Below, in pieces: positions 18,439 through 30,414 of a stretch of DNA of 64,000 bases. Origin of the DNA: Pseudidiomarina piscicola (GTDB taxonomy: Bacteria > Pseudomonadota > Gammaproteobacteria > Enterobacterales > Alteromonadaceae); NCBI RefSeq assembly GCF_902806985.1, contig NZ_CADCXY010000005.1, positions 1-64,000 of the forward strand. Reading direction: 5' to 3'. The notes under the pieces were generated by a model, which had not been told where the DNA came from, did not search any database, and was given only the letters and a program-made list of their open reading frames with translations. The translations under genes and the position numbers were made by a program. Each line of letters opens with the position of its first letter. Positions within the stretch are counted from its first letter, which is position 1.

Positions 18439-18472
18439 AAAAAACCCTCGCCTTAGCGAGGGTTTTCTTTTT
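18439..18472 (+). terminator. Intrinsic terminator after the second Oar-like receptor
   Basis: AAAACCCTCG, CCTTAG, CGAGGGTTTT and a T-rich tail form a strong hairpin. The A tract on the left arm makes it potentially bidirectional, so it may also serve the convergent purL gene. Confidence 0.9.
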
Positions 18473-18498
18473 GCTGTTGGCCTATCTGCTGTTACCGG

Positions 18499-21400
18499 TT
18501 AGCCGAGGTAAACTCGCGCATTTCGGAACATCCGCATCCATGGGCTATCTTCACCCCACTCGTCTGGGTGCCAACTATTTGCGACGGTTCTAAACACTCG
18601 CTCTGGGTGAGGCATCATAATAGATACGCGGCCATCAGCCGTAGTCAAACCGGTGATACCTTCAGGTGAACCGTTAGGGTTCGCTGGGTAGTCGGTGGCA
18701 ATACCGCCCTTGTTATTAACGTAGCGAAGTGCGACCAGTCCTTGCTCTTTAACCGTGGCCAAGTTGTTACCTTTAAATTCGGCACGACCTTCACCATGCG
18801 ACACAGCGATAGGCATTTTCGAGCCTTGCATACCGGCAAAGAACAACGATGGACTTTCCTGTACTTCGACCATGCTTACGCGAGCCTCAAAACGTTCTGA
18901 ACGGTTGGTTACGAAGTGCGGCCAAGCTTCTGCGCCTGGAATAAGCTCACGTAAATTAGAAAGCATTTGGCAGCCATTACAGACCCCAAGCGCAAAGGTT
19001 TTTTCACGCTCAAAGAACGCTGCAAATTGGTCGCGCGCACGGTTGTTAAACAGCACTGACTTCGCCCACCCTTCGCCGGCGCCAAGTACGTCGCCGTACG
19101 AGAAGCCGCCGCAAGCCACTAAACCGTGGAAGTCGTCTAAGCTGACTCGACCCGCGAGAATATCACTCATATGCACATCAATGGCGGCAAAACCGGCACG
19201 ATCGAACGCCGCGGCCATTTCAACGTGTGAGTTAACCCCTTGTTCTCGTAGTACCGCAACCACCGGATCACGGCCCGTATTAATATAAGGGGCAGCAATA
19301 TCTTCACTGGTATCGAAGCTAAGGTCCGCAAACAGTCCAGTATCATCACTACGTTGCTTCGCCGCAAACTCTTCATCGGCACACGCAGGGTTATCTCGCA
19401 AACGCTGCATTTGGTGGGTTGTTTCCGCCCATACCTTGCGATAATGGCTACGCGCACCTGTTAAGACATCCGTTCCTGCGCGTGTAAAGATCAGCTCATC
19501 TGCAGCAGTAACGTCGCCAAGAACTTTAACCGCCTCAGCTAAACCGGCATCACTGTAGGCCGCCACTACCTCATCAACTTTGTCGTTGTGTACTTGCAGT
19601 ACCGCACCCAGCTCTTCACTAAAGAGCGCAACCAAGTCGTCCGCGTGAACCTTATCAAGCGCCACTCGTGCGCCACAATGACCAGCAAAAGCCATTTCTG
19701 CGACAGTCACAAACAAACCACCGTCCGAGCGGTCATGGTACGCCAGTAATTTTTTGTCGCGGACCAGTCGTTGCGTCACCTCAAAAAACGCCTTTAAGGC
19801 CTTCGCATCGTCAACATCCGGGGTCGCATCACCTAGCTGGCGATAAACCTGCGCCAAGGCGGAACCACCAAGGCGTGTCTGACCATGCCCCAGGTCCACT
19901 AATAGCAACTGGCTTGGGCCTTTATCGGTACGTAATTGCGGCGTCACCGTACGGCGGACATCTTGTACTCGACCAAATGCTGTAATAACCAAGCTCAACG
20001 GCGCTGTAACCGCTTTGTCTTCACCATTTTGCTGCCATTGGGTTTTCATCGACATTGAGTCTTTACCGACCGGTATGGTGATTCCCAGTGCAGGGCAAAG
20101 CTCTTCCCCCACCGCTTTAACCGCTTCGTAAAGGCCAGCATCTTCGCCCGGGTGGCCTGCAGCGGCCATCCAGTTTGCCGAAAGTTTAATATGCTTCAAG
20201 TCGCCAATATCGGCCGCTGCTATATTGGTAAGTGCTTCACCTACCGCTATTCGAGCCGACGCACCATAATTTAACAGCGCTAATGGCGTACGCTCACCCA
20301 TCGCCATGGCTTCGCCCGCGTAGGTGTCATAACTTGCTGCCGTCACCGCCACATCAGCAACGGGGATCTGCCATGGTCCCACCATTTGGTCGCGCGCCAC
20401 CAAGCCGGTCACACTGCGGTCGCCAATAGTGATCAGGAAGGTCTTCTCGGCAATGGCTGGCAAACGCAATAACCGTTCTGCCGCTTCAGCCAAGTCGATA
20501 CCTGAGGTATTTAAGGCTTTACCCGTCGCCTGTTGACTCGCCACGTCGCGATGCATTTTAGGCACTTTGCCAAGGAGTACATTCAACGGCAAGTCGATTG
20601 GGGTCGACTCAAAATGACTATCAGTTAAGCTCAAATGCTCTTCTTCAGTGGCCTCACCGATCACCGCAAATGGCGCTCGTTCACGTTCGCAAATATCCGT
20701 AAATACTTGCATGTGTTCAGTGGCGATGGCCATCACATAGCGTTCTTGAGACTCGTTACACCAGATAGCTAGGGGGGACATGCCCGGCTCATCATTTGGT
20801 ATCTTACGTAACTCGAACTTGCCGCCACGACCACCATCGCTCACCAATTCAGGCATAGCGTTGGAAAGACCACCCGCACCTACGTCATGAATAAAAGCAA
20901 TAGGGTTTTTCTCGCCAAGCTGCCAGCACCGATCGATAACTTCCTGGCAGCGGCGCTCCATTTCTGGGTTATCACGCTGCACCGAGGCAAAGTCTAAATC
21001 TTCGCTTGAGGTGCCTGAGGCCATCGAAGACGCAGCACCACCGCCTAAGCCGATATTCATCGCCGGGCCACCTAACACCACAAGTTTTGCACCGACCGGA
21101 ATCTCGCCTTTTTCGACATGGTTTTCGCGGATGTTACCCATGCCACCGGCAATCATAATCGGCTTGTGGTAACCACGCACTTCGATGCCGTTATGGCTAT
21201 CAACTTGTTCTTCATAGGTACGGAAGTACCCCGTTAACGCAGGGCGCCCGAACTCATTGTTAAACGCCGCGCCACCGAGCGGCCCTTCCAGCATAATTTC
21301 AAGCGCTGTTACAATACGGTCAGGTTTGCCGAAATCTTCTTCCCATGGCTGTTCAAAGCCAGGGATCCTTAAGTTTGAAACGCTAAAACCAACTAAACCC

Positions 21401-22395
21401 GCTTTAGGTTTCGAGCCTCGACCGGTAGCGCCTTCATCACGGATCTCACCGCCAGAACCTGTTGCGGCACCGGGGAAAGGAGAAATCGCAGTCGGGTGAT
21501 TATGCGTTTCAACTTTCATTAAAATATGTACCGGCTCGTGGAAGTAGCTATACTCCCCTGCCGCCTGCGTTCCTGCAGGATAAGGATAAAAACGTCCAGC
21601 TTCGGAACCGACCATCACCGCAGCGTTATCTTTGTACGCCGACAATACGTGTTCTGGTGTCACTTCGAAGGTGTTTTTAATCATTTTAAACAGCGACTTC
21701 AGCTGTTCTTTGCCGTCAATGGTCCAGTCCGCGTTAAATATTTTATGACGACAGTGCTCTGAGTTTGCTTGTGCAAACATATAGAGTTCGATGTCGTTCG
21801 GGTTACGGCCTAAATGACTAAAGCTTTCAAATAAATAGTCGATTTCATCATCTGCAAGCGCTAAGCCCATCTCGATATTGGCGCTCTTTAATGCTTCACG
21901 GCCGCCCGCTAAAATATCAACCGAGCTCAGTGGTGCCGGCTCTGCGGTCGCAAATAAACGTTCAGCATGCTGCAAGTCTTCGATCACCATTTCGGTCATA
22001 CGGTCATGCAAAATAGCTTGAGCATTCTGCACTTGCTGGTTATCAAGCTCACCATCAAGGTAATACGCAACGCCACGTTCTAACCGGCGAACCTTCTCTA
22101 GTCCGCAGTTATGTGCAATATCCGTGGCTTTCGACGACCAAGGCGAAATAGTGCCCGCGCGTGGCACCACTGCCAGCAACCGCCCTTCAGGCAAATGTTG
22201 CGCTAACGCCGGACCATAGGTAAGTAGTTTGTGTAAGACCTGCTGTTCGTCATTCGACAGTGCTGCTGTCGCATCCACGAAATGCATATACTCGGCATAG
22301 AGAGCTCGCACCGGAACGTCCGCTTGACGTAACCGCTGCATAAGTTTTTCAGTCCGAAATTCAGATAGGGCTGGGGCGCCGCGTACTATCTCCAC
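18499..22395 (-). CDS. purL: Phosphoribosylformylglycinamidine synthase (FGAR amidotransferase) PurL
   Basis: Catalyses the ATP- and glutamine-dependent conversion of FGAR to FGAM in purine synthesis. The 1298 residues are the single-chain gammaproteobacterial form: N-terminal PurS-like domain, linker, two AIRS-type halves ([20 protein letters not shown] and [12 protein letters not shown]), and a C-terminal glutamine amidotransferase with nucleophile Cys in [10 protein letters not shown] and triad MPHPERVFR. Start GTG 22395 has GGAG eight bases upstream. Its proximity to guaA and guaB is notable, since all three genes serve GMP synthesis. About 100 bp separate it from the small upstream frame. 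Confidence 0.97.
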   Translation of the reverse strand: MEIVRGAPALSEFRTEKLMQRLRQADVPVRALYAEYMHFVDATAALSNDEQQVLHKLLTYGPALAQHLPEGRLLAVVPRAGTISPWSSKATDIAHNCGLEKVRRLERGVAYYLDGELDNQQVQNAQAILHDRMTEMVIEDLQHAERLFATAEPAPLSSVDILAGGREALKSANIEMGLALADDEIDYLFESFSHLGRNPNDIELYMFAQANSEHCRHKIFNADWTIDGKEQLKSLFKMIKNTFEVTPEHVLSAYKDNAAVMVGSEAGRFYPYPAGTQAAGEYSYFHEPVHILMKVETHNHPTAISPFPGAATGSGGEIRDEGATGRGSKPKAGLVGFSVSNLRIPGFEQPWEEDFGKPDRIVTALEIMLEGPLGGAAFNNEFGRPALTGYFRTYEEQVDSHNGIEVRGYHKPIMIAGGMGNIRENHVEKGEIPVGAKLVVLGGPAMNIGLGGGAASSMASGTSSEDLDFASVQRDNPEMERRCQEVIDRCWQLGEKNPIAFIHDVGAGGLSNAMPELVSDGGRGGKFELRKIPNDEPGMSPLAIWCNESQERYVMAIATEHMQVFTDICERERAPFAVIGEATEEEHLSLTDSHFESTPIDLPLNVLLGKVPKMHRDVASQQATGKALNTSGIDLAEAAERLLRLPAIAEKTFLITIGDRSVTGLVARDQMVGPWQIPVADVAVTAASYDTYAGEAMAMGERTPLALLNYGASARIAVGEALTNIAAADIGDLKHIKLSANWMAAAGHPGEDAGLYEAVKAVGEELCPALGITIPVGKDSMSMKTQWQQNGEDKAVTAPLSLVITAFGRVQDVRRTVTPQLRTDKGPSQLLLVDLGHGQTRLGGSALAQVYRQLGDATPDVDDAKALKAFFEVTQRLVRDKKLLAYHDRSDGGLFVTVAEMAFAGHCGARVALDKVHADDLVALFSEELGAVLQVHNDKVDEVVAAYSDAGLAEAVKVLGDVTAADELIFTRAGTDVLTGARSHYRKVWAETTHQMQRLRDNPACADEEFAAKQRSDDTGLFADLSFDTSEDIAAPYINTGRDPVVAVLREQGVNSHVEMAAAFDRAGFAAIDVHMSDILAGRVSLDDFHGLVACGGFSYGDVLGAGEGWAKSVLFNNRARDQFAAFFEREKTFALGVCNGCQMLSNLRELIPGAEAWPHFVTNRSERFEARVSMVEVQESPSLFFAGMQGSKMPIAVSHGEGRAEFKGNNLATVKEQGLVALRYVNNKGGIATDYPANPNGSPEGITGLTTADGRVSIMMPHPERVFRTVANSWHPDEWGEDSPWMRMFRNARVYLG

Positions 22396-22494
22396 AGATC
22401 ATTCTCCAGGTTGGCAGTGGATGGTTTTCACCGACTTTTGAAGCCGCGTATTATAGTCTTTTTTTGTCTTCTTAACTACCGCACACAAAGCACG

Positions 22495-22614
22495 TCAATC
22501 TTCTTTTTCACAGAGCCGAAACCATTTCTGGCGGCGTTCGTTCATCAGGTGACGTTGCTTGCGATTCCACGCCCTACGGCGGGCGTGAGGCACTAGTCGT
22601 TTTCTTGTGCGCAT
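22495..22614 (-). CDS. Putative 39-residue basic peptide overlapping the mltF stop codon
   Basis: The minus strand reads TAATG at the mltF end, so the ATG of this frame (22614-22612) shares one base with the mltF stop, a typical coupled start. The product is very basic: it opens MRTRKRLVPHARRRAWNRKQ and ends RLCEKED before TGA at 22497-22495. I do not recognise a family. The last codons of mltF give little Shine-Dalgarno sequence, so translation would depend on coupling. It could instead be chance. The composition (Arg, Lys, Gln, Trp) would suit nucleic-acid or ribosome binding, which is only a guess. Confidence 0.45.
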   Translation of the reverse strand: MRTRKRLVPHARRRAWNRKQRHLMNERRQKWFRLCEKED

Positions 22615-24014
22615 TAATCTACCTCGTCTCCGCTACCTAACGGCAGCGAAATTTCTAGCGGTTGGGCAGGAATTCGTCCTCGTTCATCCAGCCAAACTAA
22701 GGTGTCGTAGTAGCGACGTATGTTTCCTACATATCGCACAGGTTCATCACCACGCGCAAAACCGTAACGCGTTTGTCGGTAATATTTCTTTTGCCTTAAT
22801 AAAGGTAGTCGTTTTCTTACATCAATCCAGCGATCAGGGTCACCGCCCTGACGTTCAGTGAGCACACGCGCATCTTCCAAATGCCCGTAGCCTATATTGT
22901 AAGCAGCTAAGGCAAACCACGTGCGGTCGGGTTCGGGTATACGAGCCGGTATGGTATCGAGCATTCGTTCAAAGTAGCGGGCGCCGCCGCGAATGCTTTC
23001 TTCAGGGTTTAGCCGACTCGTTACGCCCATCGCCTCGGCAGTGGGTAGCGTGAGCATCATCAGGCCGCGCACACCGGTGGCCGACACTGCCCGCGGATCC
23101 CAATGACTCTCTTGATAAGAAATAGCCGCCAACAAGCGCCAGTCTAAACGGCCTGAATGCTCGACAAAAAAGTCACGGTATTTTGGTAAGGTGGTTTGCA
23201 CAGCATCAATAAAAAAGCTGGTATCGACATAGTTAAACTGTGAGACATGACCAAAGTGTTGGTCAATTAAACGCTCAAGTTCGCCTGATTGCCTTAAAGT
23301 TCCGAAGAACTGAATGACTTCGGCGTAAAGTGACGCATCACGTTCGGCATCGAGCATCCAGCTTACATCTAGATTGTCGCGCACGGTGAAGGCGATACTA
23401 ATATTGGGAAAGTAACGACGCTGCATATCTAGAATATTGCTATCGGCGATGGTGAACGCGATCTCACCATCAATCACCGCACGCAGCAGCTCTGCAGCAT
23501 CATGTTCGTTGGTCGCCCGCCACTTGAGCTGTGGAAAGCTCTTGCTATTGCGTTGCAGCCAATCGTGATGGCTACTTCCCGCGACCACCACAACTTCGTC
23601 TTCTACTTGGCTCCAATCGCGCGGTCGATCGCGAGACCCTTGCCGATAAACTAGGCGCTGGGCAACTTCTTGATAAGGGGGGCCGAAGCGATAATTACGA
23701 TCCCGTCGGGGGGTGCGGTCTAAACCTGCGGCCACAAGGTCAACTTGGCCGGTGTCGATGAGACGAAATAAATCATTGACGTTGTATCTGGAAACAATTT
23801 CAAGCTCAACATCGAGCTGTTCGGCAAAGGTTGCTGCTAGCGCATATTCCAGCCCACCTTCACTTTCAAATTCGTGATAGTAGGTGGTTGGGCCTAATAA
23901 GGTACCCACACGCAGCACACCGCGTTGTTGAATTTCAGTTAGGTGATCAGGCTGCGGTTGCGGCGCGCAGCCAGCAAGTAGCACCAAGGCTAACAAGCTA
24001 AGCCAACGCGCCAC
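22614..24014 (-). CDS. mltF: Membrane-bound lytic murein transglycosylase F
   Basis: MltF cleaves peptidoglycan glycan strands, forming 1,6-anhydromuropeptides. The protein starts with a short lipoprotein signal (lipobox LLAGC), followed by a periplasmic solute-binding-type domain (about 35-260) and an SLT domain (about 285-420) with catalytic Glu in SYQESHWDPRA, then GLMMLT and AAYNIGYGHL. GTG 24014 is preferred over an in-frame GTG 24029, because GGGAG in the end of guaA sits eight bases before it and the signal peptide then begins cleanly. It lies 5 bp after guaA. About 466 residues is close to E. coli MltF. Confidence 0.93.
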   Translation of the reverse strand: MARWLSLLALVLLAGCAPQPQPDHLTEIQQRGVLRVGTLLGPTTYYHEFESEGGLEYALAATFAEQLDVELEIVSRYNVNDLFRLIDTGQVDLVAAGLDRTPRRDRNYRFGPPYQEVAQRLVYRQGSRDRPRDWSQVEDEVVVVAGSSHHDWLQRNSKSFPQLKWRATNEHDAAELLRAVIDGEIAFTIADSNILDMQRRYFPNISIAFTVRDNLDVSWMLDAERDASLYAEVIQFFGTLRQSGELERLIDQHFGHVSQFNYVDTSFFIDAVQTTLPKYRDFFVEHSGRLDWRLLAAISYQESHWDPRAVSATGVRGLMMLTLPTAEAMGVTSRLNPEESIRGGARYFERMLDTIPARIPEPDRTWFALAAYNIGYGHLEDARVLTERQGGDPDRWIDVRKRLPLLRQKKYYRQTRYGFARGDEPVRYVGNIRRYYDTLVWLDERGRIPAQPLEISLPLGSGDEVD

Positions 24015-24019
24015 GTCAG

Positions 24020-25594
24020 CTACTCCCACTCGATAGTGGCGGGAGGTTTGCCTGAAATATCGTAGACAACACGAGAAATGCCATCGATTTCATTAATAAT
24101 TCGGTTCGAGACCGTTTCGAGTAGCTCATAAGGTAAATGTGCCCAACGCGCGGTCATAAAGTCAATAGTTTCCACCGCTCGAATCGCAATCACCCAGTCA
24201 TATTTACGGGCATCGCCCATGACACCTACCGAGCGAACCGGCAAGAACACTGCAAATGCTTGGCTCACTTCATGATATAAGCCGGCTTTACGTAGTTCCG
24301 TAATAAAAATATGGTCGGCACGACGCAAGAGCTCGCAATATTCTTTTTTCACCTCGGCCAACACCCGAACACCTAAGCCTGGCCCTGGGAATGGATGACG
24401 GTAGAGCATGTCGTACGGTAAGCCTAGCTCTAAGCCAATTTTGCGCACTTCATCTTTGAATAGTTCGCGTAGCGGCTCAACCAGATCCAATTTCATTTCT
24501 TCTGGTAATCCACCGACATTATGGTGTGATTTAATAACGTGAGCTTTCCCGGTTTTCGAGCCAGCAGACTCAATCACATCAGGGTAAATAGTGCCTTGCG
24601 CTAAATAAGAAACGTCGCGAATACTGGTCGCTTGCTCGTCAAAAATCTCAATAAAAACACGCCCAATGATCTTACGTTTCGCTTCAGGGTCGTGCTCACC
24701 TGCTAAGGCATCCAAAAAGCGATCTTCAGCGTCTACGTGCACAATGTTGAGACCATAATGGTCGCCAAACATCTCCATTACCTGTTCGGCTTCCTGCCAA
24801 CGCAATAAGCCATTATCGACAAACACGCAGGTAAGCTGCTCACCTATGGCACGATGCAATAACATTGCGGTGACCGAGCTGTCGACCCCACCAGAAAGCC
24901 CTAATACGACTTTACCACTGCCGACTTGCTCACGAATTCGTGCCACCGCATCGTCGATAATGTGAGCCGCTGTCCAATTCGTTTCGCATTCACAAATCTC
25001 TACCACAAAGTGTTCCAGCATGCGCATACCCTGGCGGGTATGGGTGACTTCTGGGTGGAACTGCACACCATAGTAATCACGATCTTCGTCTGCCATCGCT
25101 GCAATTGGGCAGGTTGCCGTCTGCGCCACGGTTTGAAAACCAGGTGGTAATTCAATGACCTTGTCGCCATGGCTCATCCATACGTCAATTTCTGGATTAC
25201 CATTGTCATGGACACTATCTTCAATATGATGAAATAACGAACAAGGAGCGGTGCGCTCGACACGAGCATAGCCAAATTCACGCTCTAGTGAACCTTGCAC
25301 CTTACCACCGAGTTGTGCGGCCATGGTTTGCATGCCGTAGCAAACGCCAAACACCGGTACACCGGCTTCAAAAACATAGTCTGGCGCTCGTGGCGAGTCT
25401 TGTTCTGTAACCGACTCAGGACCACCCGATAAGATAATACCGTTGGGATTGAAGTTTTTGATGTCTTCGGCATCAACATCCCACGCCCATAATTCACAGT
25501 ACACGCCAATTTCACGAATACGGCGTGCGATCAGCTGCGTATACTGTGAGCCAAAATCTAATATTAAAATTCGATGTGCATGAATATCTTGCAT
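24020..25594 (-). CDS. guaA: GMP synthase (glutamine-hydrolysing) GuaA
   Basis: Converts XMP to GMP with ATP and glutamine. The 524 residues include the amidotransferase (nucleophile Cys85 in GVCYGMQ, then HPEVTHT), the PP-loop LSGGVDSSV of the ATP pyrophosphatase domain, and the C-terminal dimerisation domain ending KPPATIEWE, typical of the family. It lies 6 bp after guaB and has no obvious Shine-Dalgarno sequence of its own, consistent with coupling to guaB. guaBA is a widely conserved operon. Confidence 0.97.
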   Translation of the reverse strand: MQDIHAHRILILDFGSQYTQLIARRIREIGVYCELWAWDVDAEDIKNFNPNGIILSGGPESVTEQDSPRAPDYVFEAGVPVFGVCYGMQTMAAQLGGKVQGSLEREFGYARVERTAPCSLFHHIEDSVHDNGNPEIDVWMSHGDKVIELPPGFQTVAQTATCPIAAMADEDRDYYGVQFHPEVTHTRQGMRMLEHFVVEICECETNWTAAHIIDDAVARIREQVGSGKVVLGLSGGVDSSVTAMLLHRAIGEQLTCVFVDNGLLRWQEAEQVMEMFGDHYGLNIVHVDAEDRFLDALAGEHDPEAKRKIIGRVFIEIFDEQATSIRDVSYLAQGTIYPDVIESAGSKTGKAHVIKSHHNVGGLPEEMKLDLVEPLRELFKDEVRKIGLELGLPYDMLYRHPFPGPGLGVRVLAEVKKEYCELLRRADHIFITELRKAGLYHEVSQAFAVFLPVRSVGVMGDARKYDWVIAIRAVETIDFMTARWAHLPYELLETVSNRIINEIDGISRVVYDISGKPPATIEWE

Positions 25595-25600
25595 GTTGGT

Positions 25601-27070
25601 TTAACCCATTCGATAGTTTGGTGCTTCTTTGGTAATTTGCACATCGTGCACGTGAGACTCGCCCATACCAGCTGATGTTACACGGACAAATTGCGGTTTA
25701 GTGCGCATTTCTTTAATCGTTGCACTACCGGTGAGCCCCATAGCAGAGCGCAGCCCACCCATTTGCTGGTGAATAATCGTCGCCATTGGACCTTTATAAG
25801 CAACACGCCCTTCAATACCTTCCGGCACTAACTTTTCGGCTTCGTTGGTTGCTTGGAAGTAACGATCTGATGAGCCGTTACGCTGATCCATCGCACCTAA
25901 ACTACCCATGCCACGGTAAGATTTATAGTAACGCCCTTGGTAAAGTTCCACTTCACCCGGTGATTCTTCAGTACCTGCCAACATGCTGCCGACCATCACA
26001 CAGTCGGCACCAGCGGCAATGGCCTTCGCAATATCACCAGAAAAACGGATACCGCCATCGGCAATCACTGGTACCCCAGTACCTTTCAAGGCATCTACCG
26101 CATCACTAATAGCAGTGATCTGCGGTACACCACACCCGGTAACGATACGTGTCGTACAAATGGAGCCTGGGCCAATACCTACTTTGACTGCATCCACACC
26201 GGCATCCGCCAGTGCTTTAGCGCCAGCGCCCGTCGCGACATTGCCCGCGATTAGCTGTAAATTTGGGTATTCCTTGCGCACATAGGCAACGCGATCGATG
26301 ACGCCTTGCGAATGACCGTGCGAGGTATCTATCAACAACACATCGACGCCAGCCTCAACCAGCGCGGCAATACGCTCTTCTGTGCCTGGACCAACGCCTA
26401 CCGCAGCACCTACACGAAGACGACCTAACTCATCTTTACAGGCATTAGGTTTGTTTTCTGCTTTGGTGAAATCTTTTAAAGTGATCATGCCACGCAAATG
26501 AAAGCTATCGTCCACAACTAAGATTTTCTCAATTCGATGTTTGTGCATCAAACCAAGTATTTCTTCACTTTGCGCACTTTCTTTCACAGTAATTAAGCGT
26601 TCTTTCGGCGTCATGATGGTGCCGACGCGTTTGCTATTATCACTTTCAGCACGAGCATCGCGACCGGTAATAATACCGACTAACTCGCCGCTATTTTCAA
26701 CCACGGGGAAGCCATGAAACCCATGTTCCACACTTAATGCTCGAATTTCACCAAGTGTTGTATCAGGAGTGACTGTGACAGGGTCGGAAACCATTCCACT
26801 TTCGTATTTTTTGACTTTACGAACATGGGCAGCTTGTTCACTAATCGTCATATTCTTATGAACAAAACCAAGTCCGCCTTCTTGCGCCAGCGCGATGGCC
26901 AATGCTGCTTCGGTTACCGTATCCATGGCGGCTGAAACCATTGGAATCTTCAGTTCGATTCCACGCGTAAGGCGCGTGCGCAGGTCAGCGTTATGAGGTA
27001 AAACAGTCGAGTGACCGGGGACGAGTAAAACATCGTCGAAGGTAAGAGCTTCTTGAGCGATTCGTAGCAT
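25601..27070 (-). CDS. guaB: Inosine-5'-monophosphate dehydrogenase GuaB
   Basis: Oxidises IMP to XMP with NAD, the committed step to GMP. The 489 residues hold an N-terminal barrel start ([15 protein letters not shown]), two CBS domains inserted at about 95-200, and the catalytic loop [11 protein letters not shown] with the nucleophilic Cys, followed by MGSLGAM and the mobile flap near the C-terminus. GGGA lies eight bases before ATG 27070. It is first gene of guaB-guaA, divergent from xseA with a 98-bp shared promoter region. Confidence 0.97.
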   Translation of the reverse strand: MLRIAQEALTFDDVLLVPGHSTVLPHNADLRTRLTRGIELKIPMVSAAMDTVTEAALAIALAQEGGLGFVHKNMTISEQAAHVRKVKKYESGMVSDPVTVTPDTTLGEIRALSVEHGFHGFPVVENSGELVGIITGRDARAESDNSKRVGTIMTPKERLITVKESAQSEEILGLMHKHRIEKILVVDDSFHLRGMITLKDFTKAENKPNACKDELGRLRVGAAVGVGPGTEERIAALVEAGVDVLLIDTSHGHSQGVIDRVAYVRKEYPNLQLIAGNVATGAGAKALADAGVDAVKVGIGPGSICTTRIVTGCGVPQITAISDAVDALKGTGVPVIADGGIRFSGDIAKAIAAGADCVMVGSMLAGTEESPGEVELYQGRYYKSYRGMGSLGAMDQRNGSSDRYFQATNEAEKLVPEGIEGRVAYKGPMATIIHQQMGGLRSAMGLTGSATIKEMRTKPQFVRVTSAGMGESHVHDVQITKEAPNYRMG

Positions 27071-27168
27071 GGCAACATCCCACTAGCTGAGTTAATGTTG
27101 CGGGCAGATTTTACTCGTAAAGCGCTTTTCAGTAAACTGATTTTTTTACTTACCATGAGTTTTCTAAC

Positions 27169-28509
27169 ATGAGCAAAGCCGCAATATTCACTGTAGCCCA
27201 ACTAAATGCTGAAGTGCGTCAAGTACTTGAACGTGGCTTTGGCTCAATTTGGCTAGTTGGCGAAATTTCGAACTTTGCCGCCCCAGGCTCAGGACACTGG
27301 TACTTTACGTTAAAAGATGAGCGCGCACAGGTGAAAGGAGCCATGTTCCGTAACGCCAATCAGCGCGCTAAAGTGCGGCCACAAAGCGGTATGCAGGTGT
27401 TGGTGCGAGCCAAAATCACTCTCTACGAACCGCGCGGTGACTACCAGCTGATAGTAGAACATATGGAGGATGCCGGCGCTGGGCTATTACAGCAGCGTTA
27501 TGAGCAACTCAAACACAAACTACAAGCACAAGGCTTATTTGCCGCAGAACACAAACAACCGCTCCCCACAGAAATTCGTCGGGTGGGTGTGATTACTTCG
27601 CCAACTGGTGCGGCTATCCGCGATGTTCTTGCGGTACTGCAGCGCCGCGACCCAAGTGTTGAAGTCATTATTTACCCCAGCGCCGTACAAGGGCAAAAAG
27701 CCGTCGACGACCTACTTTTCGCCTTGCAGCGTGCATGTGCTCGGAACGAGGTTGATGTGCTGCTGCTGACCCGCGGCGGCGGTTCGCTCGAAGACTTATG
27801 GTGCTTCAACGATGAGCACTTAGCACACGCACTGCACAGCTGCCCACTGCCAGTGATTAGTGCGGTTGGCCATGAAGTTGATTTTACCATTGCCGATTAT
27901 GTGGCTGACGTGCGTGCACCAACACCTTCCGCTGCCGCTGAATTAGTAAGCCGTGATCAACGTGAGGTTTTGCAGCGCCTACGGCAACTAGACCATCGCT
28001 TAATTCAACATTGGCAACGGCAGCGTAGCTTTCTTCAGCAGACCTTGCAGCATTGGCACAATCGCTTGCAGCAGCAACATCCACAGCGGCGCTTGCAGCA
28101 GAATAGCCAACGGGTCGACGAGCTTTACGCTCGCGCATCGGCAGCGCTGCAACGCACGCAGCGCCAGACCCAACAACGCTTAACGCAAAGCCATCAACGC
28201 TTGCAGTCGGTGCACCCGCAGCGTCAACTGGTGCCGCTGGCACAACAACTCGAGCAGTTGCAAAAGCGCAATAGCCAGGCAATACGTCAAACATTAAAAA
28301 TATGGCAACAGCGGCAAGCCTCGACGTTGCAAAACTTGCAAATTGTAAGCCCGCTACAAACCATTGCTCGAGGTTATGCGGTGGTGCAAAATCAACAAGG
28401 TGAGTTAATTCGTCAACCACAACAACTCGGCGCCGGCGAAGCTTTTTCGGTTAAAGTTGCAGAGGGCGAATTCTGGGCTACAAAACAGTCTGAAGAGACT
28501 GCAGAATAA
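27169..28509 (+). CDS. xseA: Exodeoxyribonuclease VII large subunit
   Basis: The large subunit of exonuclease VII, which degrades single-stranded DNA in both directions with XseB. The 446 residues show an N-terminal OB fold (about 5-100), a catalytic domain with [30 protein letters not shown] and [22 protein letters not shown], and a long Gln-rich coiled coil (about 265-400). The small subunit gene is at 39751 here, as usual unlinked. Its 3' end overlaps the convergent AEC permease gene by 32 bp. Divergence from guaB is as in E. coli. Confidence 0.96.
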   Translation: MSKAAIFTVAQLNAEVRQVLERGFGSIWLVGEISNFAAPGSGHWYFTLKDERAQVKGAMFRNANQRAKVRPQSGMQVLVRAKITLYEPRGDYQLIVEHMEDAGAGLLQQRYEQLKHKLQAQGLFAAEHKQPLPTEIRRVGVITSPTGAAIRDVLAVLQRRDPSVEVIIYPSAVQGQKAVDDLLFALQRACARNEVDVLLLTRGGGSLEDLWCFNDEHLAHALHSCPLPVISAVGHEVDFTIADYVADVRAPTPSAAAELVSRDQREVLQRLRQLDHRLIQHWQRQRSFLQQTLQHWHNRLQQQHPQRRLQQNSQRVDELYARASAALQRTQRQTQQRLTQSHQRLQSVHPQRQLVPLAQQLEQLQKRNSQAIRQTLKIWQQRQASTLQNLQIVSPLQTIARGYAVVQNQQGELIRQPQQLGAGEAFSVKVAEGEFWATKQSEETAE

Positions 28510-29410
28510 AGTACCACAGCGGCAAAGTTAAAAAGCACAACAGTACGCCATAGCCAACCACTGCCGCCGACAGTGTCGGTGCTAACCCAGCCATGATCGC
28601 TAAGGCGCCCGCCGATATCATGGCTGGCATTGCGGCTTCCATAATGGTTACCTGCACCGCGAGTTGCTCTAATCCAAAGCCCATCAGTATCAGTAAAGCC
28701 AACAAAGGCATCACCCCTAGCTTGAGCCCCAATGCCCAACCAAGCGGACCACGATCTTCCTGAGGTAACCTAAAGCGCAACTGAAAACCAACGGCCACCA
28801 TAATCACCGGCACCAGCGTAATAGCTAATGAGTCGATAAATTGCTGCAGTACCGCCGGGTAGCCGAAATCACGAACCATGAAAGCGATAACCAATGCCAC
28901 AAAGGGCGGAAAACGAAGGATTTTCCAGGCGATGGTCCTCGCCGACGGGCGCTTGGCGGACTCACCCGGCTGGTGACTATAAATAGCCGCAATAATGGTG
29001 GCATAAATCGATAAAATGAAAAAAGAACCAAGCTGGTCATAAAGCAGTGCGTAAGGAATGCCTTCGGCGCCAAAAAAGGCTTCAACCATCGGAAAACCAA
29101 CAAACGATGTGTTGCCAAGTGGAATCACTATTAGCATCGCCCCGGTTGTCGCTCGCGGCCAACCACGCCAGCGCGCCAGAGTCAGTACCATCGGCACCGT
29201 TAACAACAACAGTAACCAAGGGATTAAAGCGGGATATAGCAGTTCTTTGCCGAACGTCAGCAGCGGTATTTTTTGCAGTACAAGGGCTGGTAATGCTACA
29301 TAAATAACGTAAGCATTGAGGATTTGTCCGGTATTCTGAGCAAATTGCTGACTACGCCGCAGCAGTAGGCCAATTATCACGTAGCCAGCAATAAAAACAA
29401 AGTTTGCCAT
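28478..29410 (-). CDS. AEC-family (auxin efflux carrier-like) membrane permease
   Basis: About ten hydrophobic segments across 310 residues and the two-half layout of the AEC family (Pfam Mem_trans) support the call. Bacterial members transport organic anions such as malate or have no assigned substrate, so function stays open. The ATG overlaps the porin stop codon as TAATG at 29412-29408, implying translational coupling to a porin with a PhoB-type promoter. The 3' end overlaps xseA by 32 bp on the other strand. Landmarks include [20 protein letters not shown] and the later [17 protein letters not shown]. Confidence 0.85.
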   Translation of the reverse strand: MANFVFIAGYVIIGLLLRRSQQFAQNTGQILNAYVIYVALPALVLQKIPLLTFGKELLYPALIPWLLLLLTVPMVLTLARWRGWPRATTGAMLIVIPLGNTSFVGFPMVEAFFGAEGIPYALLYDQLGSFFILSIYATIIAAIYSHQPGESAKRPSARTIAWKILRFPPFVALVIAFMVRDFGYPAVLQQFIDSLAITLVPVIMVAVGFQLRFRLPQEDRGPLGWALGLKLGVMPLLALLILMGFGLEQLAVQVTIMEAAMPAMISAGALAIMAGLAPTLSAAVVGYGVLLCFLTLPLWYFILQSLQTVL

Positions 29411-30357
29411 TAGAACTTGTGCTCAATCCCTATCGCTACGTAGCGCTGCTTGGCTTCAATCGTCTGGCGATCTCGTCCGGTGTACCAAGTGTAGATTTTA
29501 GTGCTACTGGCCAACTTGTAATCAACGCCCAGCGAAAGTGCGTCGTCTTCACCGTTGCCAAAGTCTATCACTTGGTATTGCGCTTTAAGGCGGAATTGTC
29601 CTAACGGTTGTTGCACACTTGCGACAAAGCCATCTGCCTCGGCGGTGCCATCAACACGCTCTTGCTGCTGCCACATTAAACCAAACATGGTATCGCTCAC
29701 TTTGGTATAACCCACCAGCCGTTCAATGTCATAGCCGTCGACCTCGCGATCCATAGCGGCACCAAAGTAGTAACCCGTGGCATCAAGCGCTTCGTCACCA
29801 TAGCTCAACGCCATGGAGTATCCGTCATCCTGTGTATCACCTTCGCTAAGCACGATACTTCCGGCAACTTGAAAGTGATTAAAACTAGGAGAATAGTAGG
29901 AAATGGTATTACTGGTGCGATTCTCGCCTTCAAATAAGCCTTTTACGTCGGCCACATAATCGCTAAATTGATCAATATCGCCTTGCACGGTTTTCAGTAC
30001 CGTATCACGTCGACCGACTGTCAGTTCGCCAAAGCTACCTCGTAGCCCGACAAACTGGTTACGTGATTTTAAATTGTCATCCCCACCGAGGTCGGCCAAA
30101 TCGACTTGCCACTCCAGTTGATAAATAACTTCCAAATCATCGGTAATTTTGCGCCCACCCTTCACACCAATACGAGACGAATTACTCTCTAATTCAGTGT
30201 CGGTGCTTGCGCCGTCATCATTGCTTTGCAGCGAGACATTGGCTTTACCGTAAAAGTCGAACGTAATTTCCTCGTCATCGCTACTCTGCTGCGCCATAGC
30301 CGAAGCGCTTAACAATGCCAACGGAAGCATCATCACAGCTACATAGTTGAATGTCAT
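29410..30357 (-). CDS. Outer-membrane general porin (Gram-negative porin family), PhoB-box promoter
   Basis: A beta-barrel porin of about 315 residues. ATG 30357 is chosen because AAGG lies nine bases upstream and it produces a signal peptide ending AMA-Q. A frame from 30456 would start within the promoter. The mature start EITFDFYGKANVSLQ, the motif SRIGVKGGRKITDDLEVIYQLEW and FVGLRGSFGELTVGRRDT are typical of porin family 4, and it ends with Phe (GIEHKF). The many acidic residues do not obviously suggest an anion-selective channel, but regulation by a PhoB box would resemble PhoE or OprP. It is coupled to the AEC permease downstream. Confidence 0.9.
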   Translation of the reverse strand: MTFNYVAVMMLPLALLSASAMAQQSSDDEEITFDFYGKANVSLQSNDDGASTDTELESNSSRIGVKGGRKITDDLEVIYQLEWQVDLADLGGDDNLKSRNQFVGLRGSFGELTVGRRDTVLKTVQGDIDQFSDYVADVKGLFEGENRTSNTISYYSPSFNHFQVAGSIVLSEGDTQDDGYSMALSYGDEALDATGYYFGAAMDREVDGYDIERLVGYTKVSDTMFGLMWQQQERVDGTAEADGFVASVQQPLGQFRLKAQYQVIDFGNGEDDALSLGVDYKLASSTKIYTWYTGRDRQTIEAKQRYVAIGIEHKF

Positions 30358-30414
30358 AACAGTTACCTTTTGCAGTAATTTAAAAATCGACTCAATACCT
30401 CGTAAAACGAGCCT

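Noticed and set aside
18755-19288. 177-codon frame antisense to purL
   Set aside because: Covered by conserved purL sequence, including the amidotransferase domain, and the product has no recognisable features.
27884-28420. 178-codon frame antisense to xseA
   Set aside because: Low-complexity Ala-rich product that exists because of the Gln-rich coiled coil of xseA on the other strand.
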